NCBI RefSeq assembly: GCF_006715565.1
Contig: NZ_VFNL01000001.1
Span: forward strand, 2,666,001-2,730,000
From: Microbacterium sp. SLBN-154
GTDB taxonomy: Bacteria > Actinomycetota > Actinomycetes > Actinomycetales > Microbacteriaceae
Direction of reading: 5' to 3'
DNA length: 64,000 nucleotides
In this document: one piece after another, positions 54,616 through 63,548 of the stretch
Position numbering within the stretch: position 1 is the first letter of the stretch
Layout: each line of letters opens with the position of its first letter
Translations under genes and position numbers: made by a program
The notes under the pieces: generated by a model
The model's database searches: none
Told to the model about the DNA's origin: nothing
Seen by the model: only the letters and a program-made list of their open reading frames with translations

Positions 54616-57548
54616 TGGGGCAGTTCAACGAGGCGAACACCGTCCGTGACTTCGTCCGCGATCTGATCGCGATGCCCGACATCCCGTTCATGCAGGGTCG
54701 TGAGCTGCCGCGACGCACAGATGAGGTACTGCTCGAGGGGCTCGTCACTACCGCGCTGATCAGGCTCAACCCCGAGATTGCTGCGGATCCCCGTAAGGCG
54801 GACGAGGTCGTGTACGCGCTGCGCGCGATCCTGATCTCGGCGCGGACCAGCCCGCATCCAGTGGTGGCGAACGAAGAGTTTATGGCATGGCTGACGGGTC
54901 AGAAGTCGATGCCGTTCGGTCCGAACGGCGAGCACACCACGGTGCGCCTTATCGACTTCGACCACCCGAACGATGACTCGTCGAATCAGTGGATCGTGTC
55001 AACCGAGGTCACGTTCCAGCTGGGTCGCCTGGGCAAGCGGTTCGACGTGGTGCTCTGGTGCAACGGCTTCCCACTCGTCGTGGGCGAGGCGAAGACGCCG
55101 ATCCGTGCGGCGTACTCGTGGATCGACGCGGCCGCGCAAATCCACGACGACTATGAGGCGAGCGTTCCACAGTTCTTCGTGCCGAACGTGCTGTCGTTCG
55201 CAACCGAGGGCAAGGACTTCCGCTACGGCTCGGTCGGCATGCCGGTCGAGCTGTGGGGCCCGTGGCGCGAGGAGGCCGTTCCGAACGCGCCCGCGAAAAT
55301 CAGCCTCGAGGTTGTCAAGGACGCAGTGAAAGGCGTGCTGGCACCAGCATCCGTTCTCGACTTCCTGAGGTTCTTCACCGTATTCGCGACCGATGCGAAG
55401 CACCGCAAGACCAAGGTAATCGCGCGATACCAGCAGTTCCAGGCGACGAACCTCATCGTGGAACGCGTTCTGCACGGGCGCGTCAAGCAGGGCCTAATCT
55501 GGCACTTCCAAGGGTCGGGCAAGTCACTGCTCATGGTCTTCTCAGCGCTCAAACTGCGCGCGACGGCCGCGCTAACGAATCCCACCATTCTGATCGTCGT
55601 CGACCGGATCGATCTCGACACCCAAATCACGGGCACGTTCAACGCGTCCGATGTGCCCGGTCTCGTCTCGACGGATTCCCGCAAGGGGCTGCAGACCCTC
55701 CTCAGCCAAGGCGCGCGCAAGATCATCATCACGACGATCCACAAGTTCGGCGAGATCGACGGCGTGCTCGACGACCGCCAGAACATCATCGCGATGGTCG
55801 ACGAGGCCCACCGTTCGCAGGAGGGCGACTACGGACAACGGATGCGCGAGGCTCTGCCGAACGCGTTCCTGTTCGGTCTCACCGGCACACCCATCAACAA
55901 GCGCGATCACAACACGTTCATGTGGTTCGGATCGTCCGAGGACGAAGGCGGATATCTGTCGCGGTACTCGTTCCAGGATTCGATCCGCGACGGCGCCACC
56001 CTCCCACTCCATTTCGAGCCGCGGCTGAGCGAAATCCACCTCGACCAGGAGAGGATCGACGCCGCCTTCGAGGAACTGGCCTCGGAGCGCAACCTGACCG
56101 AGGGTGAGAAGATCACGCTCTCAAAGAAGGCGGCATCCATCGAGGTACTCATCAAGGCGCCGGATCGCATTCGGCAGATCGCCGATGACGTCGTCACGCA
56201 CTTCAGGACGAAGGTCGAGCCAGAGGGATTCAAGGCCCAGCTGGTGGCCTACGACAAGGCATCCTGCGTCGCCTACAAGCACGCGCTCGACACGATGCTC
56301 CCGCATGAGGCATCCACCATCGTGATGTCCAAATCGCGCACCGATCCCGCCTCATGGGCCCGCTGGACCCCGGGGGCCGACGAACTCGAGCAGATCGTCG
56401 CGCGTTTCAACGATCCGGCCGATCCCCTGAAGATCATCATCGTCACTGCGAAGCTGCTCACCGGATTCGATGCGCCCATCCTGCAGGCGCAGTACCTCGA
56501 CAAGCCGCTCAAGGAGCACACGCTGCTGCAGGCGATCACCCGCACGAACCGGGTGTACCCGCCGAGCAAGACGTACGGGCTGATCGTCGACTACCTCGGC
56601 ATCTTCGACGACGTCGCCAAGTCCCTCGCGTTCGACGAGGCCGCCGTACAGCAGGTGATCACGAACATCGAGGAACTGAAAGCCGAACTGGCACCGGCGA
56701 TGACAGCGGCGCTCTCATTCTTCCCTGGCGTTGATCGTACCGTCGGCGGCTACGAGGGTCTCATCCAGGCGCAGGCCGCGATCGCCGCCGATGGGGTCAA
56801 GGATGCATTCGGCTTGGCCTACAGCGTCGTGTCGCAGCTGTGGGAGGCGCTCAGCCCCGACCCGATGCTCAAGGAGTTCCGGGACGACTACAAGTGGCTC
56901 ACCGATGTCTACGAGTCGGTCCGGCCGGCCGACATCACTGGGCGGTTGGTGTGGCACGCGCTGGGTGCGAAGACGATCGAGCTGATCAACGAGAGCATCC
57001 ACGTTGAGGTCCCGCGGGGCGATGAAACAATCGTCCTCGACGCGCAGACGATCGAAGATCTGATGACTGGCAAGCGCAAGGATGTCTCACCCGCGGAGAT
57101 CGAGAAGCAGATCACGGCGCGCATCGCTCGGCACCTCAACAACCCGGTCTTCATCGAACTCGGACAGCGTCTCAACGCGTTGCGTGAGAAGTACGCGGAC
57201 ATCCAGCAGTCCAGCCTCGATTTCCTCCGTGATCTCCTCGAGCTGGCGAAGGACACCGTCGCCGCGGAGAAAGCCGAGAACGAGATCCCGCGCGAAGAAA
57301 AGGGCAAGGCTGCGCTCACGGAGCTGTTCGAGGCTCTCAAAGGCGACGAGACGCCGATTATCGTGTCGAACGTCGTCGACCGGATCGATGAGGTTGTGCG
57401 GGCAGTCCGATTCGATGGGTGGCAGTCGACCATCGCCGGCGACCAGGAGGTGCGTAAGGCACTGCGGCAGACGCTTTATGTGCAGTTCAAGATTCGCGAC
57501 ACCGACGTGTTTGAAAAGGCGCTCGGATATGTGCGGGAGTACTACTGA
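54615..57548 (+). CDS. hsdR: Type I restriction endonuclease subunit HsdR
   Basis: The 977-residue protein shares one base with hsdS (TGATG). An N-terminal PD-(D/E)xK nuclease has FDVVLWCNGFPLVVGEAK (Glu158, Lys160). The SF2 translocase follows with QGSGKSLLMVFSALKL, MVDEAHRSQ, GLTGTPI, and QAITRTNR. A C-terminal helical domain (VSPAEIEKQITARIARHL) contacts the methylase. It is an intact, complete R subunit. Confidence 0.95.
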   Translation: MGQFNEANTVRDFVRDLIAMPDIPFMQGRELPRRTDEVLLEGLVTTALIRLNPEIAADPRKADEVVYALRAILISARTSPHPVVANEEFMAWLTGQKSMPFGPNGEHTTVRLIDFDHPNDDSSNQWIVSTEVTFQLGRLGKRFDVVLWCNGFPLVVGEAKTPIRAAYSWIDAAAQIHDDYEASVPQFFVPNVLSFATEGKDFRYGSVGMPVELWGPWREEAVPNAPAKISLEVVKDAVKGVLAPASVLDFLRFFTVFATDAKHRKTKVIARYQQFQATNLIVERVLHGRVKQGLIWHFQGSGKSLLMVFSALKLRATAALTNPTILIVVDRIDLDTQITGTFNASDVPGLVSTDSRKGLQTLLSQGARKIIITTIHKFGEIDGVLDDRQNIIAMVDEAHRSQEGDYGQRMREALPNAFLFGLTGTPINKRDHNTFMWFGSSEDEGGYLSRYSFQDSIRDGATLPLHFEPRLSEIHLDQERIDAAFEELASERNLTEGEKITLSKKAASIEVLIKAPDRIRQIADDVVTHFRTKVEPEGFKAQLVAYDKASCVAYKHALDTMLPHEASTIVMSKSRTDPASWARWTPGADELEQIVARFNDPADPLKIIIVTAKLLTGFDAPILQAQYLDKPLKEHTLLQAITRTNRVYPPSKTYGLIVDYLGIFDDVAKSLAFDEAAVQQVITNIEELKAELAPAMTAALSFFPGVDRTVGGYEGLIQAQAAIAADGVKDAFGLAYSVVSQLWEALSPDPMLKEFRDDYKWLTDVYESVRPADITGRLVWHALGAKTIELINESIHVEVPRGDETIVLDAQTIEDLMTGKRKDVSPAEIEKQITARIARHLNNPVFIELGQRLNALREKYADIQQSSLDFLRDLLELAKDTVAAEKAENEIPREEKGKAALTELFEALKGDETPIIVSNVVDRIDEVVRAVRFDGWQSTIAGDQEVRKALRQTLYVQFKIRDTDVFEKALGYVREYY

Positions 57549-57590
57549 AAACCCCTGCAGGCGCTGACAATAGGGGTAGCCGCGTGAGCT

Positions 57591-57609
57591 AGCCCGACCT
57601 GATCGGGCT
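57591..57609. terminator. Hairpin after hsdR
   Basis: AGCCCGA (57591-57597), loop CCTGA, TCGGGCT (57603-57609) form a perfect 7-bp stem 42 bases after the hsdR stop. It separates the type I operon from the DUF3800 gene. Confidence 0.55.
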
Positions 57610-57636
57610 GCCGCGACGCTTGGCTGAGGGAGGATT

Positions 57637-58470
57637 GTGACTGTCGTTCACCTGAAGCTCGACGAGTCTGTCGTCTCTGTCTGCCTGGCACATGAAGGCT
57701 GCAGCCAGATCGGCGGACCGCCGGCCGATGAGTGTGATCGACGCTGGATCTACGGGGTTGGTGGGGCGGTATATGAGTCGATCGACGGCCTGGCCAGCCT
57801 CCAAGATCGGTTGCACGGAGTGCGCCAGACGATTCTGGCGCGAACGGGGATTGAAGACGCTCCCCGAATGCTGGGCTTTATAGCACACGGATGGCACGCA
57901 ACGAAGGACGGACCGGAGTTCGCGGATCCGCTGCTGACGGAGCTGGACAGAGGCGCGAGCTTCAAGGGTCATGTTCGCTACGTGGTTTCATCAGTCGAGC
58001 TGAGCGGCCCAACGAAAGAGCGGGTCTTCGATCTGCTGTTTGTTGCTCTGCTCCGAGTTGTCATGCTGCGGTACCGGGATTTCGAGCGCATCGACATCGT
58101 CTTCGAGGCAGATCAGAGTCCTCGTTCACGATACGCGGCAATCCTCGAACAAGCGCGGCCCATGGTCACGGTGGACGTGCGGGTCGAACCTAAGGGCGAC
58201 TCGGCGCTCGCGATGGCCGACTACCTGCTCTACGCGACGCTCAAGTACCTGGCACGCGTTATGGAGCGGTGCCAATCCGAGACTTGTGACGTGGGTCATC
58301 GTCCGCCCACTGCAAACGAGGTCTCGTACAGCGCTGCGGGCGCGGTTGAGCTCTACGGTCATCTCAACGGAAGGGATTACGCGCTCCGTATGTATAAGGC
58401 CTTCGTACGCAGTATGTCCTCGATCATCGAGCTGCCAGGAGTGCTTGGCCAGGTGGGCGGGCATGAGTAA
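57637..58470 (+). CDS. DUF3800 protein, probable effector of a retron-like unit
   Basis: The 277-residue protein starts at a GTG after GAGGGAGGATT. The N-terminal LKLDES corresponds to the DUF3800 DES motif (RNase-H-like strand 1), with later acidic elements VFEADQSPRSRYAAIL and MADYLLYATLKYL matching the C-terminal part of the family. DUF3800 is a predicted RNase-H-fold nuclease family, and I recall type VII retrons being defined partly by a DUF3800 protein. It sits directly before a structured RNA and a reverse transcriptase on the same strand. Family assignment rests on these motifs only. Confidence 0.7.
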   Translation: MTVVHLKLDESVVSVCLAHEGCSQIGGPPADECDRRWIYGVGGAVYESIDGLASLQDRLHGVRQTILARTGIEDAPRMLGFIAHGWHATKDGPEFADPLLTELDRGASFKGHVRYVVSSVELSGPTKERVFDLLFVALLRVVMLRYRDFERIDIVFEADQSPRSRYAAILEQARPMVTVDVRVEPKGDSALAMADYLLYATLKYLARVMERCQSETCDVGHRPPTANEVSYSAAGAVELYGHLNGRDYALRMYKAFVRSMSSIIELPGVLGQVGGHE

Positions 58471-58477
58471 CGTTAGA

Positions 58478-58615
58478 AGCGCCCTTCGGGGAAGACGATT
58501 CGGTTGCATTCAACCGTCGAAACGTCCGCTTCAAGCGGACGCTGGGCTACCGTAAACGGTGCGATGCCTCGCGAGAGGTGTCTGCCGTGGTATATATGCT
58601 TCCTCGGAGGGCACT
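58478..58615 (+). ncRNA. Structured RNA between DUF3800 and RT genes, candidate retron msr-msd
   Basis: Bases 58478-58494 pair with 58599-58615 over 17 positions (14 Watson-Crick, two G-U, one C-A mismatch), as retron a1/a2 arms do. The enclosed 104 bases contain four hairpins in series: CGGTTG/CAACCG (58501-58516), CGTCCGCT/AGCGGACG (58523-58541), ACCG/CGGT (58549-58560) and CCTC-GCGA-GAGG (58567-58578, a GNRA loop). No single long msd hairpin is seen, which is atypical for a retron. The 3' arm contains the ribosome-binding site of the RT, so a translational switch is the alternative reading. Confidence 0.6.
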
Positions 58616-58616
58616 C

Positions 58617-59513
58617 TTGATCTCGTGGGAGATATTCTCCGTTCGAATCCAACTGGCGGATCTACCTCCAAGGAGCGCGCCCGAGTGGGACGCCTGGGCC
58701 CGTAAGAACGAGCGCGTCGTATCCTTCAGGACGAAGCACAGGTGGAGGCAAGCGCGACGCGCCACGGGCCGGCTGGATTCAGCACACAAACAAGCCCGCG
58801 CCTTGCTTGCTGCGGGGTGGGCGCCGTCAGCAGCGGTACACGGATTCGTTCGCACGAAGAGCACTAAGTCGGCAGCCATGGTGCACTCGGGAGCGAGGGC
58901 TGCGCTGACACTGGATCTCGCGGACTTTTTCGGTCAGGTGACGTTCAACCGAGTCGTCGACAACCTCCGAATGCGCTTCGACGACCGCTCATGCGATTGG
59001 ATCGAAGGCGCTTGCTTCCGCGACGGGGCGATCCCGCTCGGGTATCGCACGAGTCCGGCCCTCTCGAACCTCGCCTTTAGTCTCACAGACGATGAGATCG
59101 CTGATGTCGCTCGGCGGCATGGGGTTGCATACACGCGCTGGGTCGATGACCTGACGTTCTCTGGTGCGGGGGTCTCCGATCAGCTGCTCGCCGACGTACA
59201 GCGCACTCTTGCCGGTCAGGGCTGGGCGGTCAACGATCGCAAGACCAGATTCATGCGACGTTCGCCTTATGTTCTCGGACTTTACGTGGGTCACGATGTC
59301 GATCGACCTCGATTGCCTCGACGGATGAAGCAGCGGCTATTAGTCGAGACCTACCATTTCTCGCGACTCGGCTTTGAACACTTCTCGCACGAGGGCGTAA
59401 TGTCACCAAGCCGACTGTTCGGTCGCGTCGCCTATGCGAGCGTGATTGAGCCGGAGCTCGCTGAGCTTCTCAACGAGCGAGTGGACGCCGGCCATCGAGT
59501 CGGGCGATCCTAG
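58617..59513 (+). CDS. Retron-like group reverse transcriptase
   Basis: From a TTG at 58617, with GGAGG six bases upstream, the protein has 298 residues; in-frame GTG (58578, 58587) and ATG (58596) lie within the structured RNA and lack comparable sites. RT motifs in order are HGFVRTKS, LTLDLADFFGQV (Asp100), GAIPLGYRTSPALSNLAF, the catalytic YTRWVDDLTFS (Asp177-Asp178), VNDRKTRF and SPYVLGLYV. The retron hallmarks are altered: AAMVH in place of NAxxH, VLG in place of VTG, and WVDD in place of YADD. Both catalytic aspartates remain. It follows the DUF3800 gene, so the pair plus RNA looks like a divergent type VII-like retron. Confidence 0.8.
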   Translation: MISWEIFSVRIQLADLPPRSAPEWDAWARKNERVVSFRTKHRWRQARRATGRLDSAHKQARALLAAGWAPSAAVHGFVRTKSTKSAAMVHSGARAALTLDLADFFGQVTFNRVVDNLRMRFDDRSCDWIEGACFRDGAIPLGYRTSPALSNLAFSLTDDEIADVARRHGVAYTRWVDDLTFSGAGVSDQLLADVQRTLAGQGWAVNDRKTRFMRRSPYVLGLYVGHDVDRPRLPRRMKQRLLVETYHFSRLGFEHFSHEGVMSPSRLFGRVAYASVIEPELAELLNERVDAGHRVGRS

Positions 59514-59593
59514 ACGGCGTCGGCTACGCCTCAAAAATATGACCGATGCAATGCACGCAGGCACTTTCCGTGTGCACCTCACACCCCCTTGAA

Positions 59594-59983
59594 ATGTCTG
59601 GGGTCCCGTGTAAACCATGTTGCTTGGTCAGAAGTCGGATCACAAAGGTAGATGAGCGTCGACGGGAGGCTTACCGCCGGCAGCGCGACGCCAACGACAA
59701 GGCCGCTGTCGCAGCGCGGGAGCGCGCCGCGCAGCTCCGCGAACTCGAGCGCGACGCAGAGTCTCGCCGGGAGCTCGAGACTGTATGGGGGAGTCAGCAG
59801 GCCGGTCTGTCCCGCCTTCGCGACATCTCCAAGCAGCTGGACAAGCTCCATCGCGCCGAGCGATCCCTGCTCGATGAACGAGATCGACTCGTCGACGCCC
59901 TACGCAGGAACAACGTCTCGTGGGCGATGCTCTCCTCGTGGTCAGGACTGAGTCGACAGGGGATGAGCAAGCGGACCTCGTGA
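59594..59983 (+). CDS. Small coiled-coil protein with C-terminal HTH-like segment
   Basis: About 129 residues from the ATG at 59594; a TTG at 59624 is also possible and neither has a clear ribosome-binding site. The middle is a charged coiled coil (VDERRREAYRRQRDANDKAA to KLHRAERSLLDERDRLV), followed by a helix-turn-helix-like end (LRRNNVSWAMLSSWSGLSRQ). It may be a small regulator belonging to the island. The cysteine-rich first 30 residues look untranslated, so the true start may be later or lost. Confidence 0.45.
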   Translation: MSGVPCKPCCLVRSRITKVDERRREAYRRQRDANDKAAVAARERAAQLRELERDAESRRELETVWGSQQAGLSRLRDISKQLDKLHRAERSLLDERDRLVDALRRNNVSWAMLSSWSGLSRQGMSKRTS

Positions 59984-60164
59984 GGCGTTCAACGCGGCCG
60001 TCGATATCGACGGCGCATCCCAGATCATGCTCGAGGGAAGTGTGCAGCCATTCGAGCGTGACCGCCTTGACATCAATCGGCACCGCGCGGGCATCCGAGA
60101 TCCACTTCACGAGGAGCCTGAGCCACGCGACGACGAGACGACGTACGAGAACCCTTTCCAGTGA
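59967..60164 (+). pseudogene. Open fragment in the next frame, possible continuation of the HTH gene
   Basis: A 65-codon stretch without its own clear start (first ATG at 60027) has coding-like third positions. It reads REAFNAAVDIDGASQIMLEG, then an acidic/charged tail ending DDETTYENPFQ. It overlaps the end of the HTH-like gene in another frame, so the two may be one gene broken by a frameshift, or a decayed remnant. No family is recognised. Confidence 0.3.
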
Positions 60165-60437
60165 TCCTCGTTGCGATGGTCAGCGGAAACCATCGCGTCG
60201 CTTTGGCCGGGTTCTCGAGCGTCGCCGACAGCGTTACCCGCTCACGGGCGAGAATGAGTTCCCGGGGCGTGACGCTGTCGATTGGAGCCTGAACTAACTT
60301 CCAGCGCCCGGCGCGAGTCCCCGCGCATGGCCAGCTCGCGGCGGTCCAATTCGGATTGGCGCCCAAGTGGACGGGGCGAGTAATCACGCACGCGAGCGGG
60401 GAGCTTCATGCGCACAGGTGGGACGGCGATTAGCCCC
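60165..60437. other. Intergenic remnant between convergent genes
   Basis: I see no supported gene here. A 104-codon open frame exists on the minus strand (60073-60387) but lacks a ribosome-binding site and recognisable domain. The region separates the plus-strand island genes from the minus-strand helicase. Confidence 0.4.
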
Positions 60438-63400
60438 TTACTCTGTTGACGGCGACGACCCGGTTAGCGATCGCCAGATGAGTGCTGCCTCGTCACCTGA
60501 CATGGCGCCCTGCGGCGTGGCATCTCGCCAGACCTCCGGACTCAGTCGCGATATCCACTCACGCAACTCAGCGAACGAGTTGGGTACCTCACGCTCCTGA
60601 GCCCAGGATTCGCCAAGTGAGTGCGCGAGCCTTCGCGGCACGCCACCCATTCGCATCAGAACGGCTTGCCACGAAGACACGCCGTAGAACACGAACGAGG
60701 GAATGTGTGCAGCGTCTGTCTCCGTCGCGTCGGCCGGAAGTAAGAGCTTCTGCATAGCGCCGATGCCCCAAGGGATCTGTCCAACCAATTTTCCGTGGAC
60801 GTATGCGCTCGCATCTCTCAGTCGTTTGCTGGGGCTTGCGTTGCCGTACGTGAACCAGCGATCGGCGATCTGCGTCATATCTGCCCCGGAGACCCAATCA
60901 CGGGTTACACCGGCGACCACTGCGGGGTCGAAAGACGCCGGCGAGTCGCTGAGTCCCAATTTGAGTTCCGGAACGCCTCCGAGGAGGGTGATTACGTCTG
61001 CCAAAGGCTTCGGGTCATTGTGGAAGAGGTTCTCTCGGGACCAAAACTCGCTCGCACGAAACTCCGGAAACTCGGCCGCAGTCTGTCCGTACACGAGTCG
61101 GGCGGACGCCAGACTGAAGCCAGTGCCATCCGCAAGGGCAAGGAAGCCGCGGTCCTCCTTCTCGATTGAACGTACGTAGCCTCGAGCAAGGGAGAGCAGC
61201 GCGTCCGGAAGGCCGCTTGCCGCATCTGACGCCTGGTGGAAGACGAGACTCGACCTCAGGACGTCCTCGATCTCTGAGGCAGTCTGATCAGCACCCCCAA
61301 CTCTCGCGACATGAGTTAGGTACTGAAGGAACACCGCAAGATCCGGGTTCTGACGCGTGAAAGCAAGGTTGAATGTGGAGGAGGCGTCACCCAGCGCCGC
61401 AGTCGCATCGAGAAGGGCACTAGCTACTGCGGCAGCTTCGCCGCGGAGAAAGTCTGCGACCTCCTCTCGGTCAGACCTCGTCACGCATGGGAACGCTACT
61501 AACCCGAGGGGATCACGCATCGCCCGGCCAGCTCGCCCAGCGATATTCCAGAACTCGGAATAGGTGAGATCCTTCCAGGGCTGTCCGTAGCCCTGCGTCC
61601 GGGTTAAGGTCTCCACGATGACGCTGCTGATTGGGAAGTTGAGGCCCTGCGCAAGTGTGGTCGTCCCTACGACAACGTCGACGTGCCCGCCATCGATCAG
61701 CGCCTCGATCAGGTAGCGCAGATCATGCGAGAGCCCCGCGTGATGATAGGCAACACCCCGTTCGAGAAGTCGGGGCAGGAGATGGTCGGCACCCAGCTCA
61801 TCGCCTGCGAAGTGGATCACTGCCTGGTGGAACGGGGCCAGCCCTGTCCGTGCTTCGCGGTGTGAGGCGATTTCCTCGGCTCGTGTTTCCGATGTCCCCT
61901 TCCCGCGTGCCAATACGAGCACGCCACCGCGGCCGCTCAGCGACCCGACGAGTTCAACAGTTGTCGCAGCTTTCGAGCTGATACGCGTGGTGCTGGGCTT
62001 CCCAACGAACGCAGTGCGCCCGGACTCGACATCAACGTTGCCGGCACTCGCGACCGTAGTCAGGTTGAGTCTGTAGTCCTTCCCTCGTGGTTTGACCCAA
62101 TGTCCAGTCACCGCGATGCGTTCGCTTGGCCGCCAGTCAATGGCAATGGTTGACTCGGTGCCGTCTCCCAGCCATGAGGCAAGCTGATCGGCGTTCGGCA
62201 CGAAAGGCGTCAGAAGTAGAAACCGCGTTTCCGCGCGCTCGCGCTTGAGGAGACCAAGAAGAAGTTCCAGCCGCGCGCCTCGTACGCCGTCCGCAATGTT
62301 GTGAGCCTCGTCGACGACCACAAGCGATATCTCGCTGGCGGTGGGATGTTGCGCTTTGATGAGCAGGTCGAGCTTCTCCGGAGTGCTCACGAGGATGTCG
62401 ACTTTGCTCCTTAGCAAAGAATCTTCCGTCGGGTCGAGCTCAAACACTGGGACTGCTGCTTCTACGACGAGATTGAGCGGCGCGAAGTCCTGGCGCAGCC
62501 TCTGCGTGATTTGGTTGACGAGTGCTCGCGTGGGCACCACATACACGACCGTTGAGTCGGGATTGAGTGCGTGCGCTTGGATTATCGAGAACTCTGCGAT
62601 GAGTGTCTTGCCCGCCGACGTCGGCATCTCGACGACAACAGCTCGTCGAGCCGGATCCAAGAGGTGTGAATCGATGGCTGCTCGCTGACTTGGCCAGAGC
62701 TCGAGCAAAGGGTTCGGCCTCTCGGGAGAGGCGACAGAGCCAACGAAGTCACGAAGCGCCTTGCCCAGCCGCGTCGTCCCGGTCCAGATGCTGGTCTGTA
62801 TCATCCGACCAGCCGCGGCCTGAATGAGATCTCCTAGAACTCCGAATATCGCGTCCGGTGCGAATCGACCAAGCTCGTTGCGGTTCCCCGCATGACGTTC
62901 GAACTGAACCTGCACATTGGCGGGCTGTCCTGAGGCTGTGAACGTCGCGGTGAGATCGACAATCTTCGCGAGATTGAAACCCGACACGAGTTGCAAAGCC
63001 TCGGCAGCACCCACCGTCGATGCTTCGCTTGTTGCCTCGCTCGCCCGCTGATGCTCTTGCCGAAGCAGCGAGATCTCTTCCGCGGCTGCGCGGATGTCTT
63101 CCCAGCCGCCTGACCGACGCACCAGCAGGACGAAAGCGCGAACCGTTCGCACGAGTAGGCGACGACTGAGGACGTCCGACTCGGCTACCAGCTGTTCAAC
63201 CGGCGGCACCAGGTAGTCACGGAGAAGCATCAACACCTCCGCGCTACGGTTCGCGAGCACACCATCAGCGGCTAGCGAAGCGGCGGCGAGAAGTCCGTCC
63301 AAGCCGCTTGCGAGCGGCCGGTCACGCCGAAGAATAAAAGCACGGGTAAATAGGCTTACGCGCTCGCCAACGTCCTGAGCCGCAAGACCCAGGCTCTCTA

Positions 63401-63548
63401 CTACGGCCGCCACCACCTGACTTGCTTCGGACTCGACCGCAATGCCGACCTCGTCTGCGAGCGCTCGTGCAAGCAAGTACTCCTCGCGCGCATCCTGGAC
63501 GACGTCTTCGACGCCCTCATCGACCAGCAGCTGGGTGAAGGCTGTCAT
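60438..63548 (-). CDS. Ski2-like DEAD/DEAH helicase of a nuclease-helicase defence pair (Hachiman HamB-like)
   Basis: The 1036-residue protein has an N-terminal helical region (about 1-290) and an SF2 core: Walker A VEMPTSAGKTLIAEF, VPTRALVNQI, STPEKLDLL, VVDEAHNIADG, then YHHAGLSHDLRYLIE, VVGTTTLAQGLNFP and WNIAGRAGRAM. A long C-terminal domain follows, as in Ski2/Hel308-type enzymes. The start overlaps the stop of an upstream nuclease-like gene by four bases. This arrangement matches Hachiman/AbpAB (HamA nuclease plus HamB helicase), but the family call needs a profile search. Confidence 0.7.
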   Translation of the reverse strand: MTAFTQLLVDEGVEDVVQDAREEYLLARALADEVGIAVESEASQVVAAVVESLGLAAQDVGERVSLFTRAFILRRDRPLASGLDGLLAAASLAADGVLANRSAEVLMLLRDYLVPPVEQLVAESDVLSRRLLVRTVRAFVLLVRRSGGWEDIRAAAEEISLLRQEHQRASEATSEASTVGAAEALQLVSGFNLAKIVDLTATFTASGQPANVQVQFERHAGNRNELGRFAPDAIFGVLGDLIQAAAGRMIQTSIWTGTTRLGKALRDFVGSVASPERPNPLLELWPSQRAAIDSHLLDPARRAVVVEMPTSAGKTLIAEFSIIQAHALNPDSTVVYVVPTRALVNQITQRLRQDFAPLNLVVEAAVPVFELDPTEDSLLRSKVDILVSTPEKLDLLIKAQHPTASEISLVVVDEAHNIADGVRGARLELLLGLLKRERAETRFLLLTPFVPNADQLASWLGDGTESTIAIDWRPSERIAVTGHWVKPRGKDYRLNLTTVASAGNVDVESGRTAFVGKPSTTRISSKAATTVELVGSLSGRGGVLVLARGKGTSETRAEEIASHREARTGLAPFHQAVIHFAGDELGADHLLPRLLERGVAYHHAGLSHDLRYLIEALIDGGHVDVVVGTTTLAQGLNFPISSVIVETLTRTQGYGQPWKDLTYSEFWNIAGRAGRAMRDPLGLVAFPCVTRSDREEVADFLRGEAAAVASALLDATAALGDASSTFNLAFTRQNPDLAVFLQYLTHVARVGGADQTASEIEDVLRSSLVFHQASDAASGLPDALLSLARGYVRSIEKEDRGFLALADGTGFSLASARLVYGQTAAEFPEFRASEFWSRENLFHNDPKPLADVITLLGGVPELKLGLSDSPASFDPAVVAGVTRDWVSGADMTQIADRWFTYGNASPSKRLRDASAYVHGKLVGQIPWGIGAMQKLLLPADATETDAAHIPSFVFYGVSSWQAVLMRMGGVPRRLAHSLGESWAQEREVPNSFAELREWISRLSPEVWRDATPQGAMSGDEAALIWRSLTGSSPSTE

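Noticed and set aside
60073..60387. A 104-codon minus-strand frame between the HTH fragment and the helicase
   Set aside because: No ribosome-binding site or domain, and it overlaps the plus-strand fragment that has comparable coding-like composition.
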